A stretch of DNA of 64,000 nucleotides from a virus: positions 1 through 64,000 of the IMG/VR virus record IMGVR_UViG_3300010151_000009; one strand, written 5' to 3'. Of this stretch, positions 14,701 through 21,398 are shown piece by piece. Numbering within the stretch: position 1 is the stretch's first letter; each line of letters starts with the position of its first letter. Both the position numbers and the translations under genes were made by a program. The notes under the pieces were generated by a model, which was not told the origin of the DNA, made no database searches, and worked only from the letters and a program-made list of their open reading frames with translations.

Positions 14701-16590
14701 ATCTGTAGTAGCTTTAATAGTATTTATTTCCTCTTCTAAAGAGTTAGCTAACTCACTTTGTTTATCTTTAAGTTCAGTATTAGTAAGATCATTTAAATCA
14801 TTATGATGAAAAGCATTTCTAAATTGTTGAACAGACATATTTCTAATCATATCAATATCATCTCTTAATGTCTCTTCATACCCAGCATCTAGTCTACTTG
14901 AAATATAATTATGTAGATTATCATACTCAGCATTCTTTTTCATATATGGACTATCCATGATTTGTCCAAAATCACTAGCATCTTGTATAACACCTGCTCT
15001 TACTAATGCATCTGTTTTTGCAGCAATAGCAGATATTACATTTTCATCTTCATTTAAAATACGTTCATAAGAATCAATCATTTTTTTCTCCATCTTAATT
15101 TGATCCAATGTACCTGCTATACCTCCATGATGCTTATATCCTGATTTAGTTTTTCCGGTAGCTCCATCTTTAATAGATCTACTATATCCAGGTAATCCTA
15201 TTGCAGCTAATAAGAATCCTATACCAATTTCCTTTTGTCCTTCAGGACTTCCATATGCCTCTGCAAATACATTATCTGTATGATTCAATAATTCAGTTGT
15301 CATTCCTAAAAATCCTGGATCTCTCTTACTTTGATAATAGTATTCTGCAGCGCTTTGTCCTGCAAGGTCTGCTAATTTTTGTCCCCCTTCTTCTACAAAT
15401 CCTTCATAAAGAGGTGTTTTAAGTACTCTCCATGCGTTATTTGTAAAAGCGCGTTTTTTACTTACATCCTTATATAAAGCCTTATAATTTTGTACTTTGT
15501 TTTTTATATCTTGTTTAAATTTACCTGCTACACTTTTTTGAGTAGCATTAAATCCTTTTCCAAATATCTTTGGAAACATTAAATAATTACCGTATCCAAC
15601 TAAAGCAGTGTTAGCAGCAAATACAGAATTTGCACTCTTTGTAGCTAAATCATATAAATAAGCTGCTTCATTTGAATTAGGATCTCTATGATATTCATCT
15701 TTAAAAGCAGCGTGTAGTTTATCAATTGTTTGATCTCTGTGATGTCTTGCTTCTACTCCCGCTTCATACATTGCACCTGTTCCTATCTGTCGCATTGTTC
15801 TTCCTGCATTCTTCCATTGATTACTTTTTATTGTAGCATCTATACCTTCATCAATAGCAGTCTTACCAGTTCCGGTTTTCATGAACTTTGTTTTCTTAGT
15901 TAAACCAGTTCCTCTACCCATCTTATTCATAAGTTGAGCTGCTTTCGATGCTACCGCTGAAGAAGCCATTCCAGCAGTTAACATCTCAGATAAAACAGCT
16001 CCTGTTACAAAAGATGCTCCTTGAGAAAAATCATTAAACCAAAAGTTAGCAGTTCCCATTCCTTTGAAGAATCCATGCTCTTGTTCTTCTTTAGTATAGA
16101 AATGAGGAAGTTTACCATCCATCCAATCATTAATACCATCTAACCCACGTTGAAAACTATTATCAAAGAAATCAGCACCAGAATCTTGTATTCCCTTTCC
16201 TTGTGCTAACCCTCCTAAAAAGGCTCCACCTCCATATAATAACCCTACCGTAGAACCTAATACATTAGTTCCTACACGCGTTACAAATTTAGGTAAACCA
16301 TGAGCTGCTTTTTCTCCAAAAGATTGATTATAAGCTCTTAAATCATCTGCATCATCAGATATAAAAGAAAATGGTCTATCAATATACTTATCATAAGAAG
16401 TATAATCTACGTTTTTAATAGATTGTCCATAAGGACCTGATAGTCCTCCAGTAAGCTCTGTACCAAATTCTTTAAGAACACTTTCAGCACTTAATGTAGT
16501 ATCTATTAAATTATTTTGATTTAGTATTTGATCTCCTGGTTGAATTAAATTTGGAGAGGTTAATCCACCTAATTGTTTTTTCTTTCCCAT
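2713..16590 (-). CDS. Giant multidomain virion protein: zincin metalloprotease plus crAss-like RNA polymerase
   Basis: 4625 residues, the largest gene here. The N-terminus (MGKKKQLGG) is followed by glycine-rich hydrophobic stretches at about 103-130 and 181-215 (ANFWFNDFSQGASF), like the membrane-active starts of crAss-like giant proteins. Residues ~500-1400 are mostly charged helix/coiled coil. A very basic tract (KKKKRQKRNKKK, ~2152-2165) precedes a zincin site, HEAYH at 2249-2253, with a plausible Glu ligand in ADEWLAEEF about 50 residues on. The polymerase signature is DYDID at 3660-3664 in SGADYDIDKL. This matches the metal-binding DxDxD loop of two-barrel RNA polymerases (QDE-1, YonO, crAss-like phi14:2 gp66). 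An upstream SSSKVGAK (Lys3350) fits the first barrel's lysine. In this family the polymerase is packaged and transcribes early genes after injection. The protease may cut this or neighbouring cargo proteins (inference). The gene directly follows three cargo genes. Confidence 0.82.
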   Translation of the reverse strand: MGKKKQLGGLTSPNLIQPGDQILNQNNLIDTTLSAESVLKEFGTELTGGLSGPYGQSIKNVDYTSYDKYIDRPFSFISDDADDLRAYNQSFGEKAAHGLPKFVTRVGTNVLGSTVGLLYGGGAFLGGLAQGKGIQDSGADFFDNSFQRGLDGINDWMDGKLPHFYTKEEQEHGFFKGMGTANFWFNDFSQGASFVTGAVLSEMLTAGMASSAVASKAAQLMNKMGRGTGLTKKTKFMKTGTGKTAIDEGIDATIKSNQWKNAGRTMRQIGTGAMYEAGVEARHHRDQTIDKLHAAFKDEYHRDPNSNEAAYLYDLATKSANSVFAANTALVGYGNYLMFPKIFGKGFNATQKSVAGKFKQDIKNKVQNYKALYKDVSKKRAFTNNAWRVLKTPLYEGFVEEGGQKLADLAGQSAAEYYYQSKRDPGFLGMTTELLNHTDNVFAEAYGSPEGQKEIGIGFLLAAIGLPGYSRSIKDGATGKTKSGYKHHGGIAGTLDQIKMEKKMIDSYERILNEDENVISAIAAKTDALVRAGVIQDASDFGQIMDSPYMKKNAEYDNLHNYISSRLDAGYEETLRDDIDMIRNMSVQQFRNAFHHNDLNDLTNTELKDKQSELANSLEEEINTIKATTDKVNKAFVNYDTDVKRAMIHAWSMSKNAYAREEDMYKSIEEKMKAKLNIQGDVESRTVRDEREDISLKERIKRLWSRFTKKQKREILALPESKTLLAEKNIREFTDPTHIEELFLNLTQELKSIESQIEALETDGIEAKNAFMGGTTEQQTKWAKEQNLEQKHAELFDKTQKLGKAIEEGLEAEIGADEQALLDAWKDRDAADYALHKDEVIQMLKDARKLRARRHRAINMYNELLDYREDAKMLPLGKFGIPQYPFAEHGQKVPLPKILRMQMIPDEKEENAENITDIGLKRLFKKYTGQIIEFEYARKDTTTKKGLLQIAREAGLEEKVLKDAEDIKRSSKVNTDIAAIKMAMQTNGLRVQEGPKTGKYRVFVRTGKPSSNSDNFLIDFPTKETLELLTRKRTLERLPDNQAAKDELKEINELLKTSDHVNRFNDRNLDFLKQAKNIKVVDKAVQIQEYLDVALNASKKDLHIKLDEIEKELSKHVEDAELLSTELIKASTEKSNKASQRQLAKSIRNLDIKWQQAERAIEVLEIDKEEVKQKLKDVTNLTSAINKSEDIPGFTDPAFHPIILSKAAEFLNSKWLDHKEVIDQFVDKKFFKEVDLFSDIMTEDTEKNKDLAELIFSFATNPAAELPAELANLLDKKVEHLKYKYEQAQPLLKKLRSLIVFRKTKGNENQYDLRYDQDAAIAAYEDLKNEVDLLKVKYDAAVNALRSKINIELLPLAQGIADQQDLGQRYNAIRDLFAIYATDTNNALRSVTETPFDEVTTGEIETHSSEMSEEEFIKTNLNNNQNTKPRVYYNSPSLIHIGGAKTAGSHAYAERRIEELENEALNRDLTSWEQEALAAYKHQAIFFDFTARAGVRSKAQYNLANYSLMTITRHNIPTGLKDKVYFYDHNRVRAAKTENKDRYSKATNENFTNAKARPELKETILLVVVDKNNNPVIHNGEVVYTSMPDSEAYTTVYDKKTGEGHRVYKYGRADLNLENGTVPSIKINGALYFQGDMSEQAVAINEQNKKFRERILTLPSGEVKYLAVSGKSAGLQIWVDGPDGRAMARETLVKREEDVQNIDLRVAVNAKTQKVSIGPQEYTVHAGNVYAVHNGNLVRFKMPKLPAKMVSNVYNLIRLLATQVTNSYRENSKFTPETAYLIPGTEKSITKQISELIYYGKHARTRENQQYAIYTQGNVLYFGAQSMTFEQLADKAQFAPLHKDLLNFLQDQRVQVNNAALKDDQEIRLTHRNSNRALYAEQKAVFEKVYKQKQAWIKKGRKGKFAPRLGKEEKTLYNKKESRPKYNTYKYYEVGEKLNVLTSTWNNYTHFLMGTKAKEHTVQEERQLPEIPLTVNMRPDTDTGKKSSESWRSSQYRNIYLIYSPNASDPDNWDTQSINNAKIEQSAEELGEVIELTDEQEDQLFEDQTTMDNLDPNMAPSGVITGKQYIYTSNEGVKLHFKVTSIDHENFKVMLEPIQLSNNKGILSLDTLSLEVLDSFNMLTYVTEGKALITPVKQDVYEQKHQTLDDIKKSPKKKKRQKRNKKKTDDNEDYGGKSRLALMSEDYRLMDLYAENEKFEAMIPKDRYGKPIFSVKVVAGLIHGRDWGYFSKTGDILLSSEAERGTLYHEAYHGITLKLLSKEERETLYNEVRAQRGKATTYKGEVKSLKDFTNLEADEWLAEEFREYVIADGTYKVGSRVKKSFMDKVFDFLLKFFRNLSQSKALFHRIHTGYYNNGIEEYLSYDIAEALEGREGASMSAYRMQSGVQRDLNNGVTVSVFDIIQSKTGVSIPDLIGNKHNEAALRKILTPVYGAPGTKNTAWSRMHNSINTQLNILIDEHNQAMDESEMPEATELDIQRLDMKLDKLEVEIESLEQNLLVLDEDWPALVSRNLQVLQQLHLQVNSRTLEDEFEEVEEEDTKSRDTLGIRDPREINLKSTIDPGLRVLLSTLPQSHVYKDGSTTLKTNKAGVPTLAPFGEVVTTLYKQLANLDTVEDIVAKLRTLAEENRTYKILIDRLGLQHGLEGLSSHDPNFNQVSMLIDFLGSFHNASDAYVMLLANQTKAENHPGRYFTNSNTERVENIVKRGWSANFKRNLRLKRNKGKSTTTGRLVLNLDYPVTIRTKGIKRTETLRKWIEINKNLNQIIPLLNEIGLEFTNLPKLIKNLNASEGGMAEFIENANWFFSEILDLEGDMSNLFGGDVEGNLKKLVRYEVDSTNLAITLQHTNPDGKQLFGITRKNYINLLVDKLNTSEEEIESLMESPYMHGSLYNKERVIKVRTIEGGKDITKGQGFDISRTTEANIALLHVNSILEGYTPLLRPGNKKMERAVMIGQNKYRNREEMISYLQDLLRSEIVTANNIKNDPSVRQISRLRTHGESLQFFNDPENFPDIYNHSRVLSFINAPNVSLDDVELQNFVGSSAVVKNITDFLDTRQTNILAALEEFGFIGKGPKNTYINIGIDNVHVEDANKSLATPVWSKNGKMDPALMNRIVEKISYNQLIGVVEQTRLFLGHPALYSDIFKRTSGMVGTKKYPTVNNHILSWMNTNMPNKYTNKEHTSLVTKVTRKEIIQEKSAHLDSYIKRLNELNASEELKKDVTDRYSNMEIFDGGGFITLDFYRSVLFLTHNWTNEMEEAYQELELINEDQPTLADLGSRAIFPPLKPQVFADSRLGMLNIKIFDKFALYPIHPKLSKTIMGLKSNAVTVMDQVYDDMVKNEVDYMVFQSSSKVGAKTNSKGEFEPFYDVNGNYQPLSADPDYLQTYDLEYFGIQLDPAKKYKGLVRVGTQSASMSLMNVFDKGLLNKDYNKQFDKNRTWEDVASEFHNIHTALIEKDAAKLAAKLGFIKGSTGYTQLEAGTTKQYLKQAVLDEMHRRNTPEVMRDTIEELFNGEIYYTNQLPNKQKIDELFYSIVTSEVIHRKVNGEMSVLQSDTGFRTIQADKQLPESEYRQLKFYDFEKDGKTVTAMEVYLPHYFKQKFLTTSQIDISQFTPAALELIGFRIPTEGLNSVEFIKVVGFLPQSAGPNVIAPAEMVAKSGADYDIDKLTLYLPHLVKSEDGNIDIARPADNNATSLRLLDAPGYKAAAIKLFGSDIAGLNNFIRRLEIADQLEANMQHEDALKELAELDTELDLLGFEALPQVFKENREVVENMLQSLMKDILRHPDSFAQLIAPVGAFNIKRTSDEIHSRQLAAGIEGVTAEPSTLFEKFSLRSLIRTTYQMHQTLGGTGIVATNLTHLGKSQRAGLEFKGEIPLYQSGIPIGTQVGPYLNFEGFTPGQPVSLSSVKDTAGNYINRSMQQYVTAYVDGEKDPFIMYVNGGRMGAGVHMLLVRAGVPVNTVLKFMSQPVLQEYFSLKNKQSVAGATTPYGEGMLNEGKVVSAIQKMLGKANKEEVPLNEAVLDDPNPEVSMLTTPLAKMGKGQKALQAQIFNDFLRYKEYAEYLRKAQQISAFDTSRLKNGYELIFLNALEQIITEDTESNPLVFNNLNGLTGFSRGVESLGVSETVRETPPFLQPLKQLFTESPQFFKNTDLKENIVLTQQNGVINPFKAKMIQLAKDLIAEGKSKDEITYILRALDNHLTSFIWQNIPRENMKSLNDKEFDLVRMLMQGPNSLPARVFLAKDIFPDNLLVQDLIATLDTETDITDFDHTVDKLQLFSRKYDPDEIDDLADSWYELHNSGGVGQQLAEDILLYSIIKSGTQFHPSSFFHALPGAEVLRITNPMLQNFHDAIHRVAKGTTEYLTTKKVEEIVADFFDHSWDNPRVVRQIFATDPFLQLSATEEQFAAPNWLNDERITLIVPRDEGEVKGIATEAGRTYFKAHFQRRDTVYVSRPKKGLAGHLQEPGREDSIIESNNHPFGREKLKMTESVVNTIRSRKKSLLSYPYGKTHSGVKILPDGTQIKLDLILDTPYKYLFVKANMLKFGALNKTQMQGFIARREGYKNWSEFAKAPRNKNFIKGEERKSFFDIKVLDAKAIMTARKDAPAVKGYDPSNITDLKTLNKDKEC

Positions 16591-16600
16591 AATCTATTTA

Positions 16601-18781
16601 TTAGTATCCTCGTACTTCTGATTGCATGTACATATTAAACACAGACTTATATTCATTGGTTTCTCTTACAGATTGCATATTATCTGCTCCATATTTTTGA
16701 GCAATTGCATTGATTAGTTTATAGTTTTGTTTTTCAAAAGACTCAACTATATAACCTTCAGCATACATAGCTGCATCTGGCTCAGATAGCCCCATAACTG
16801 CAGAATACATTCTTGTTAAAACTCCATATAATTGATTTATAGAGGCTCCTCCAAATTCTCCCTCTCCTTGTCCTCCATCTTCTATTGCATTAAGCATTTG
16901 TCTAGAACGATCAATTACAATTAAATCAGACTTATCTATCATTTGTGCAATTCTTTCTTCTAATACAAATCCAGAAGAAGTATTATCTTTAGATTCTGCT
17001 AAATATAATTCTCCATTAATATTCCATTTAAACATTAACGGTGTATTATCTTCAATACTTGGAGTTATAACACCTTGAAACTTCATTGTAGCATCTCCTG
17101 GTTTAATTGGATTTCCGGACTTATCTGTAAACATTTTATCCCATGCAGGACTATCTTCAGGAACACCCATTATATTCCAATCTCTTGGATCAAAATTTTC
17201 TTCAAGTGTTTTAATTGCATTTGTAGTTTTAGTATTAGATAGATCAGGAATAAAAGTCTCTGCTTCAAATACATCTCCTTGATAATTATCAATAGCATCA
17301 TTCATTTCATCCCCTCCATGATGTTGATTAAACCTTAGTAAAGAAAGAGCATTCTTTTTCAATTGTTCGTACTCAGGCTCACCATTTTTATAATTAGTGC
17401 CAAGTAACTTATTAATCTCGTCAACAGCTTCTAAATTATCTTCTAACTGTGCTGCTTCAGAATCCCATATTCCTAAGAATGAATCCCATCCTTTATCTGG
17501 ATCATTGGGATCCCATCCTTCTCCTTGAGGCCTCATTATATCTCTTACGTTTCCACTATTATCAAAGGTCATGTCTAATAATTGCATACCTGCATTACCT
17601 ACTCCAGTAGCTAAAGCAGCAATACCAACTGCGCCCCACTCAAGTGGTCCTAGCCAAGCAAATGGTGCACCAACAGCAGCAACAGATCCCGCAGATGTAA
17701 ATACTTCACCCCAATCAAAATCATCCTGCATTAAATAAGAAGGTTGATATGTATTAGTTGTCATATAATTAACTAAAGCTCCAAATTCTTCATGCCCTTT
17801 AAAGTAATCGATATGATGTCGTTTAAAGGCTTTATAATCTTCAGGGGATAATGTATTCTTAGCAGTACTAGCAAAGATTCTATTCATATTTATAACTGAT
17901 TGTTTGTCTCCACCACTTTCTAATATCTCTTGATTCATACTTAACATCTTATTAGTATAATCAGCTACTGTTTCAGAAGGTACTCCAACATTACCTTTAC
18001 TCATATGTCCACCTAATCCAGCAGAACGCCCATTAGAAAAATCAGCTGCAGCTTTAGTCTGATGTATATATTGATTAGTAAAACTTTTCATTCTACTGTG
18101 CAAATTGTTCATTGCCTCATCATGAGACATGCCCTCTATTTGTGTTAATCTTCTATAATCTTGATCTCCTATATATCCTTTTAAATAAGTCCCTATTAAT
18201 CCATATGCAATCTTATCAGCTTTACCTCTAGATATACCACTCCAATCAGCTTTAATACCTTTTAATAAACCAGACATTTCTTTATCATAGTCTTGTTCTA
18301 ATTCCATCATAGGCTCATAAATCGCTTCAACATGTTTATTAGATTCCGGGTCTTTATACCAAGAAGTATGAGTTGCAGCACTTCCTTTACCAAAGTCCCA
18401 CATATTTCTACCTTCTAAGGTAGCCTTTCTCATAGTATCTAATTCACTTTTTCTGTTTGTCATAGATTTTTTAGCTGCTTGTAATCCTTTATCAGATTCT
18501 AAATCAACCATAATCTCTTGGATTAATAACGAAGCATCTTCATAATTACCATTTCTAGTAAATTGCTCTAGCCTATCCCTAACATATTTTTTAGAACTAT
18601 CTACTAAATGTGCATCTCCAGGCATTGTTTCAAATTTACCTAATGTTTTATCAATTAAATCAACTTTTTCCTTATTTTGATCCCATCTATCTGCTAATAC
18701 AGTATTAACTTCTACAGAGTATGGATTTACATATTGTGATACATAAGGTTGTAATTCATATCTACTATATTTATTTGCCAT
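16601..18781 (-). CDS. Internal virion (cargo) protein, 726 aa, crAss-like
   Basis: Lies 10 bases upstream of the giant polymerase gene and 11 bases after the 867-aa cargo gene. The N-terminal ~110 residues (LQPYVSQYVNPYSVEVNTVL, then helices with DAHLV and YEDASLL) resemble a helical domain that recurs in crAss-like proteins encoded beside the virion polymerase. This rests on recall, not a search. A hydrophobic alanine/glycine-rich segment at about 360-400 (VAAVGAPFAWLGPLEWGAVG) could insert in a membrane. The C-terminal third is mixed alpha/beta and acidic. No enzyme motif is visible. Position and membrane-active segment suggest an ejected protein that helps form the channel or carries the polymerase, but that role is inference. 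Unlike its neighbours it lacks the KGG/RKYQxGG motif. Confidence 0.65.
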   Translation of the reverse strand: MANKYSRYELQPYVSQYVNPYSVEVNTVLADRWDQNKEKVDLIDKTLGKFETMPGDAHLVDSSKKYVRDRLEQFTRNGNYEDASLLIQEIMVDLESDKGLQAAKKSMTNRKSELDTMRKATLEGRNMWDFGKGSAATHTSWYKDPESNKHVEAIYEPMMELEQDYDKEMSGLLKGIKADWSGISRGKADKIAYGLIGTYLKGYIGDQDYRRLTQIEGMSHDEAMNNLHSRMKSFTNQYIHQTKAAADFSNGRSAGLGGHMSKGNVGVPSETVADYTNKMLSMNQEILESGGDKQSVINMNRIFASTAKNTLSPEDYKAFKRHHIDYFKGHEEFGALVNYMTTNTYQPSYLMQDDFDWGEVFTSAGSVAAVGAPFAWLGPLEWGAVGIAALATGVGNAGMQLLDMTFDNSGNVRDIMRPQGEGWDPNDPDKGWDSFLGIWDSEAAQLEDNLEAVDEINKLLGTNYKNGEPEYEQLKKNALSLLRFNQHHGGDEMNDAIDNYQGDVFEAETFIPDLSNTKTTNAIKTLEENFDPRDWNIMGVPEDSPAWDKMFTDKSGNPIKPGDATMKFQGVITPSIEDNTPLMFKWNINGELYLAESKDNTSSGFVLEERIAQMIDKSDLIVIDRSRQMLNAIEDGGQGEGEFGGASINQLYGVLTRMYSAVMGLSEPDAAMYAEGYIVESFEKQNYKLINAIAQKYGADNMQSVRETNEYKSVFNMYMQSEVRGY

Positions 18782-18792
18782 GTTATTTTATT

Positions 18793-21396
18793 TTAATAAT
18801 ATTTTCTACTGTATCCTTGAGGGACTTTTGCAAATCCTCCTTTTTTTGCATTAGCTCCTTTTTTAGAATCAATTGTATTATCTTTACTTGTTCCTGTTTT
18901 CTTAGGTGAAGATCCGTATGTACTAGTTGTTTGGTTGGTTGTTAGCATATTTTGAACCCATTCTTCAGATGTATCTCCTTCAGTAATTGGTCTATTTCCT
19001 TTTATAGCCAAAGCTAATCTTTCTTGAGCATTATACTGTAATCTATCACTATTCATACCAGCCAATGTTTTAACCGCACTATCAACAGCCATTAATTTTC
19101 TATCTTTAGTAGCGGCATCTGCACTTCTATTGAACTCATCAACTAAAGCTTCTTGTGAAGCATTAAATTTATTAGTTTGTAGATTTGCAGCTAAATTAGT
19201 TTTACTTGCATCTAAAGCATTTGCGGCATTTGTAGTTTTTCTTTCTTGATTCATAATAGCTTCTTGATTAGCAATTGCAACATTTGCTCTAGATTCTTGT
19301 GCTGAAATCTCTCTATCACCTTGTTGTTTTTTACTATAAGCCATCATTCTATTTGACATACTTGTAGGACCTCCTCCAGATGTATCAATAGCTCTAGTTA
19401 AAGCTCTATAATCCGCAGAATTTCTAGCTCTTTCTGTATTCATGTCTATTCGTTCTAGGTCATGTTTAGAAATTCTTTCTGCTCTAACTACTCCAGGATG
19501 TTCCATAGGATGTTCTTGCATATAATCTGGTCCTTCTTTAAAAGCCATCATTGCAGGTAATAATTGTGCTCCTGCCGTGATCATTGATATATCATCATAT
19601 CCTGTTTTTATCTTATCTTCAGTTTTTGTAGTTGTTGTTGTTGTTGTTGTATCTTCTGTAGTTTCACCGTCTCCAGAATCAGGATCACCCCCATCATCAG
19701 GAGGAGTATTACCTATTGCTGTTCTTAATGTTTGTTCCCCAAATTTACCATCAACTGTAATTTTATTATCCGTATGTAATTCATTCCAAGCTGTTTGATA
19801 TTTTTTTACCGTAGCCGGGTCATTCATCATATCATAACTAGTTATACCTGCTTTTTCTAATACAGCAGGATCAACATTTGACATCCACTCTTCACCAAAG
19901 TTGTCATGACTTGAAATGTAATCTTTAAATTTTTGCTCATCTTTTCCAAGATAATATTGCATATCTCCTTTTTCAGTTTTATATGAAGGTTGATAATCAG
20001 CTACATCCCCATAAACTTCTGAATCATAAAATTCTTCTGAAGCTACTGGATATCTATTTCCTTGTGTATTCTTAGTAGATTGATTCTTATTATTACTTGC
20101 ATTTACTACAGGAGGCTGATTACCATCAACTCCATCAATAGAATTTGGTATTCCATCATTGTCATCATCTTGCTGTGCCCAAGTAACAAAATCTCCAGTT
20201 TGATGCTTACGTACTCCACCGTGTTTAGCTACATTGTCAGGATCTCTACCTGCTTCTCCTTTCTTTTTAGCATCTGCTTCTTGTAATTTAGCTAACCAAT
20301 CTATTTCTTCTTGACTCGCACCTTTCTTTACCATATTTTTATGAATATCTGAATAAGCTAATCCACCTTTTTTCATATAAGATGAAAAGAAATAATCTCT
20401 TTGTCCTCCTCCTTTCATAGTTACTTTATCCATAGTTTCTCCACCTTCTACTTCTGTGCCCTCATCTAACTTAATACCACCTTCTTCATGACTTTGTCCT
20501 AAAAATTGAACAGCTCCTCCTCCTATAGGTTGTGCCACTCCTCCATCTAATTTAGTACCACCAGTATCATATTCAGTATATTGAGGTTTTACTTGTCCTT
20601 GTTCTCCTGTTTGTTGTGGTGCTCCTGCTTGATAATTAGTCATTTTAGGTAATAAACTTCCTTCTCCAGGTATAGTAGGTTTACCTTGAGGAACACTCAT
20701 ATATCCTCCCATTTGTTGTTTCAAAGGAGGTCTTTTAAATCCTTTATATTTATCTGTTACATCATCATCTTGGAATTGATCATAGATATATTTAGATGCC
20801 GCGCCTCCTGCTAACCAAGGCCAAAACTTTTTTAATTTAGTAGTTGTAGGAGCATTAGGTCCAGTTTTAGCTGTACTTCTTTTACCACTTTTTAATTTTT
20901 TACCTTTAGTTACTTTAATCTCTTTATTACCAATATTTTTTACTTTTTCAGGTATTTTTTTAGCTTTATCTTTAGCTGATTTAGCAGTTTCTTTTATAAC
21001 TTTCTTACTCTTATCATATGTTTTTTTAGCTGCTTTACCTTTTGTTGCAAACCATCCTAATTTAGCTAAAGCTATTCCTTGTCCTGTTCCTGCAGGAACC
21101 ATTGTACCGGCATTCATTCCTGTTCTTATAGCATGTTCTTGGGTAGCTTCATCATCTCCTATTAACCAATTATATCCTGTTCTTACAGCAGAAATACCTG
21201 TATTTAGTGCATCAGGAATTATACCTACTACTGGAGTCATTCCTCCTACAGTTAAACCCGTTTGTATATTATCCCAAGTTTCAGTAGTTGATTGCTTTGA
21301 ACCAGGATTTGATGCTTGATGCTCTCTCATTGCTCTATAGTTAGGATCGATTAAAAAATCTTTCCCTCCCATTTGATATTTTTTTATTTTTTTCAT
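18793..21396 (-). CDS. Internal virion (cargo) protein with peptidoglycan-binding-like module and RKYQxGG motifs, 867 aa
   Basis: Begins MKKIKKYQMGGKDF, has a second copy of the motif at ~391-401 (HGGVRKHQTGD), and ends KKGGFAKVPQGYSRKYY. A Lys-rich segment (~130-190) could bind DNA. A central block (FLGQSHEEGGIKLDEG, VEGGETMD, then DYFFSSYM) resembles one I recall from Bacteroidetes phage cargo proteins. DDDNDGIPNSIDGVD (~410) looks like a thrombospondin type-3 calcium loop. DPATVKKYQ...VDGKFGEQTLRTA (~530-560) resembles a PG_binding_1 module. A Thr run follows at ~585, then a long Ala/Asn/Gln/Arg-rich helical C-terminus (RANVAIANQEAIMNQ). Adjacent genes are also cargo candidates. It probably sits inside the capsid or tail and contacts peptidoglycan during entry (inference). 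No catalytic residues are visible. Confidence 0.66.
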   Translation of the reverse strand: MKKIKKYQMGGKDFLIDPNYRAMREHQASNPGSKQSTTETWDNIQTGLTVGGMTPVVGIIPDALNTGISAVRTGYNWLIGDDEATQEHAIRTGMNAGTMVPAGTGQGIALAKLGWFATKGKAAKKTYDKSKKVIKETAKSAKDKAKKIPEKVKNIGNKEIKVTKGKKLKSGKRSTAKTGPNAPTTTKLKKFWPWLAGGAASKYIYDQFQDDDVTDKYKGFKRPPLKQQMGGYMSVPQGKPTIPGEGSLLPKMTNYQAGAPQQTGEQGQVKPQYTEYDTGGTKLDGGVAQPIGGGAVQFLGQSHEEGGIKLDEGTEVEGGETMDKVTMKGGGQRDYFFSSYMKKGGLAYSDIHKNMVKKGASQEEIDWLAKLQEADAKKKGEAGRDPDNVAKHGGVRKHQTGDFVTWAQQDDDNDGIPNSIDGVDGNQPPVVNASNNKNQSTKNTQGNRYPVASEEFYDSEVYGDVADYQPSYKTEKGDMQYYLGKDEQKFKDYISSHDNFGEEWMSNVDPAVLEKAGITSYDMMNDPATVKKYQTAWNELHTDNKITVDGKFGEQTLRTAIGNTPPDDGGDPDSGDGETTEDTTTTTTTTKTEDKIKTGYDDISMITAGAQLLPAMMAFKEGPDYMQEHPMEHPGVVRAERISKHDLERIDMNTERARNSADYRALTRAIDTSGGGPTSMSNRMMAYSKKQQGDREISAQESRANVAIANQEAIMNQERKTTNAANALDASKTNLAANLQTNKFNASQEALVDEFNRSADAATKDRKLMAVDSAVKTLAGMNSDRLQYNAQERLALAIKGNRPITEGDTSEEWVQNMLTTNQTTSTYGSSPKKTGTSKDNTIDSKKGANAKKGGFAKVPQGYSRKYY
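19631..19650. repeat. Triplet microsatellite (GTT)n / (AAC)n
   Basis: Six and two-thirds GTT units on the plus strand, coding for a Thr run in the 867-aa cargo protein linker. It could vary in length by slippage. Confidence 0.8.
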
Positions 21397-21398
21397 AT

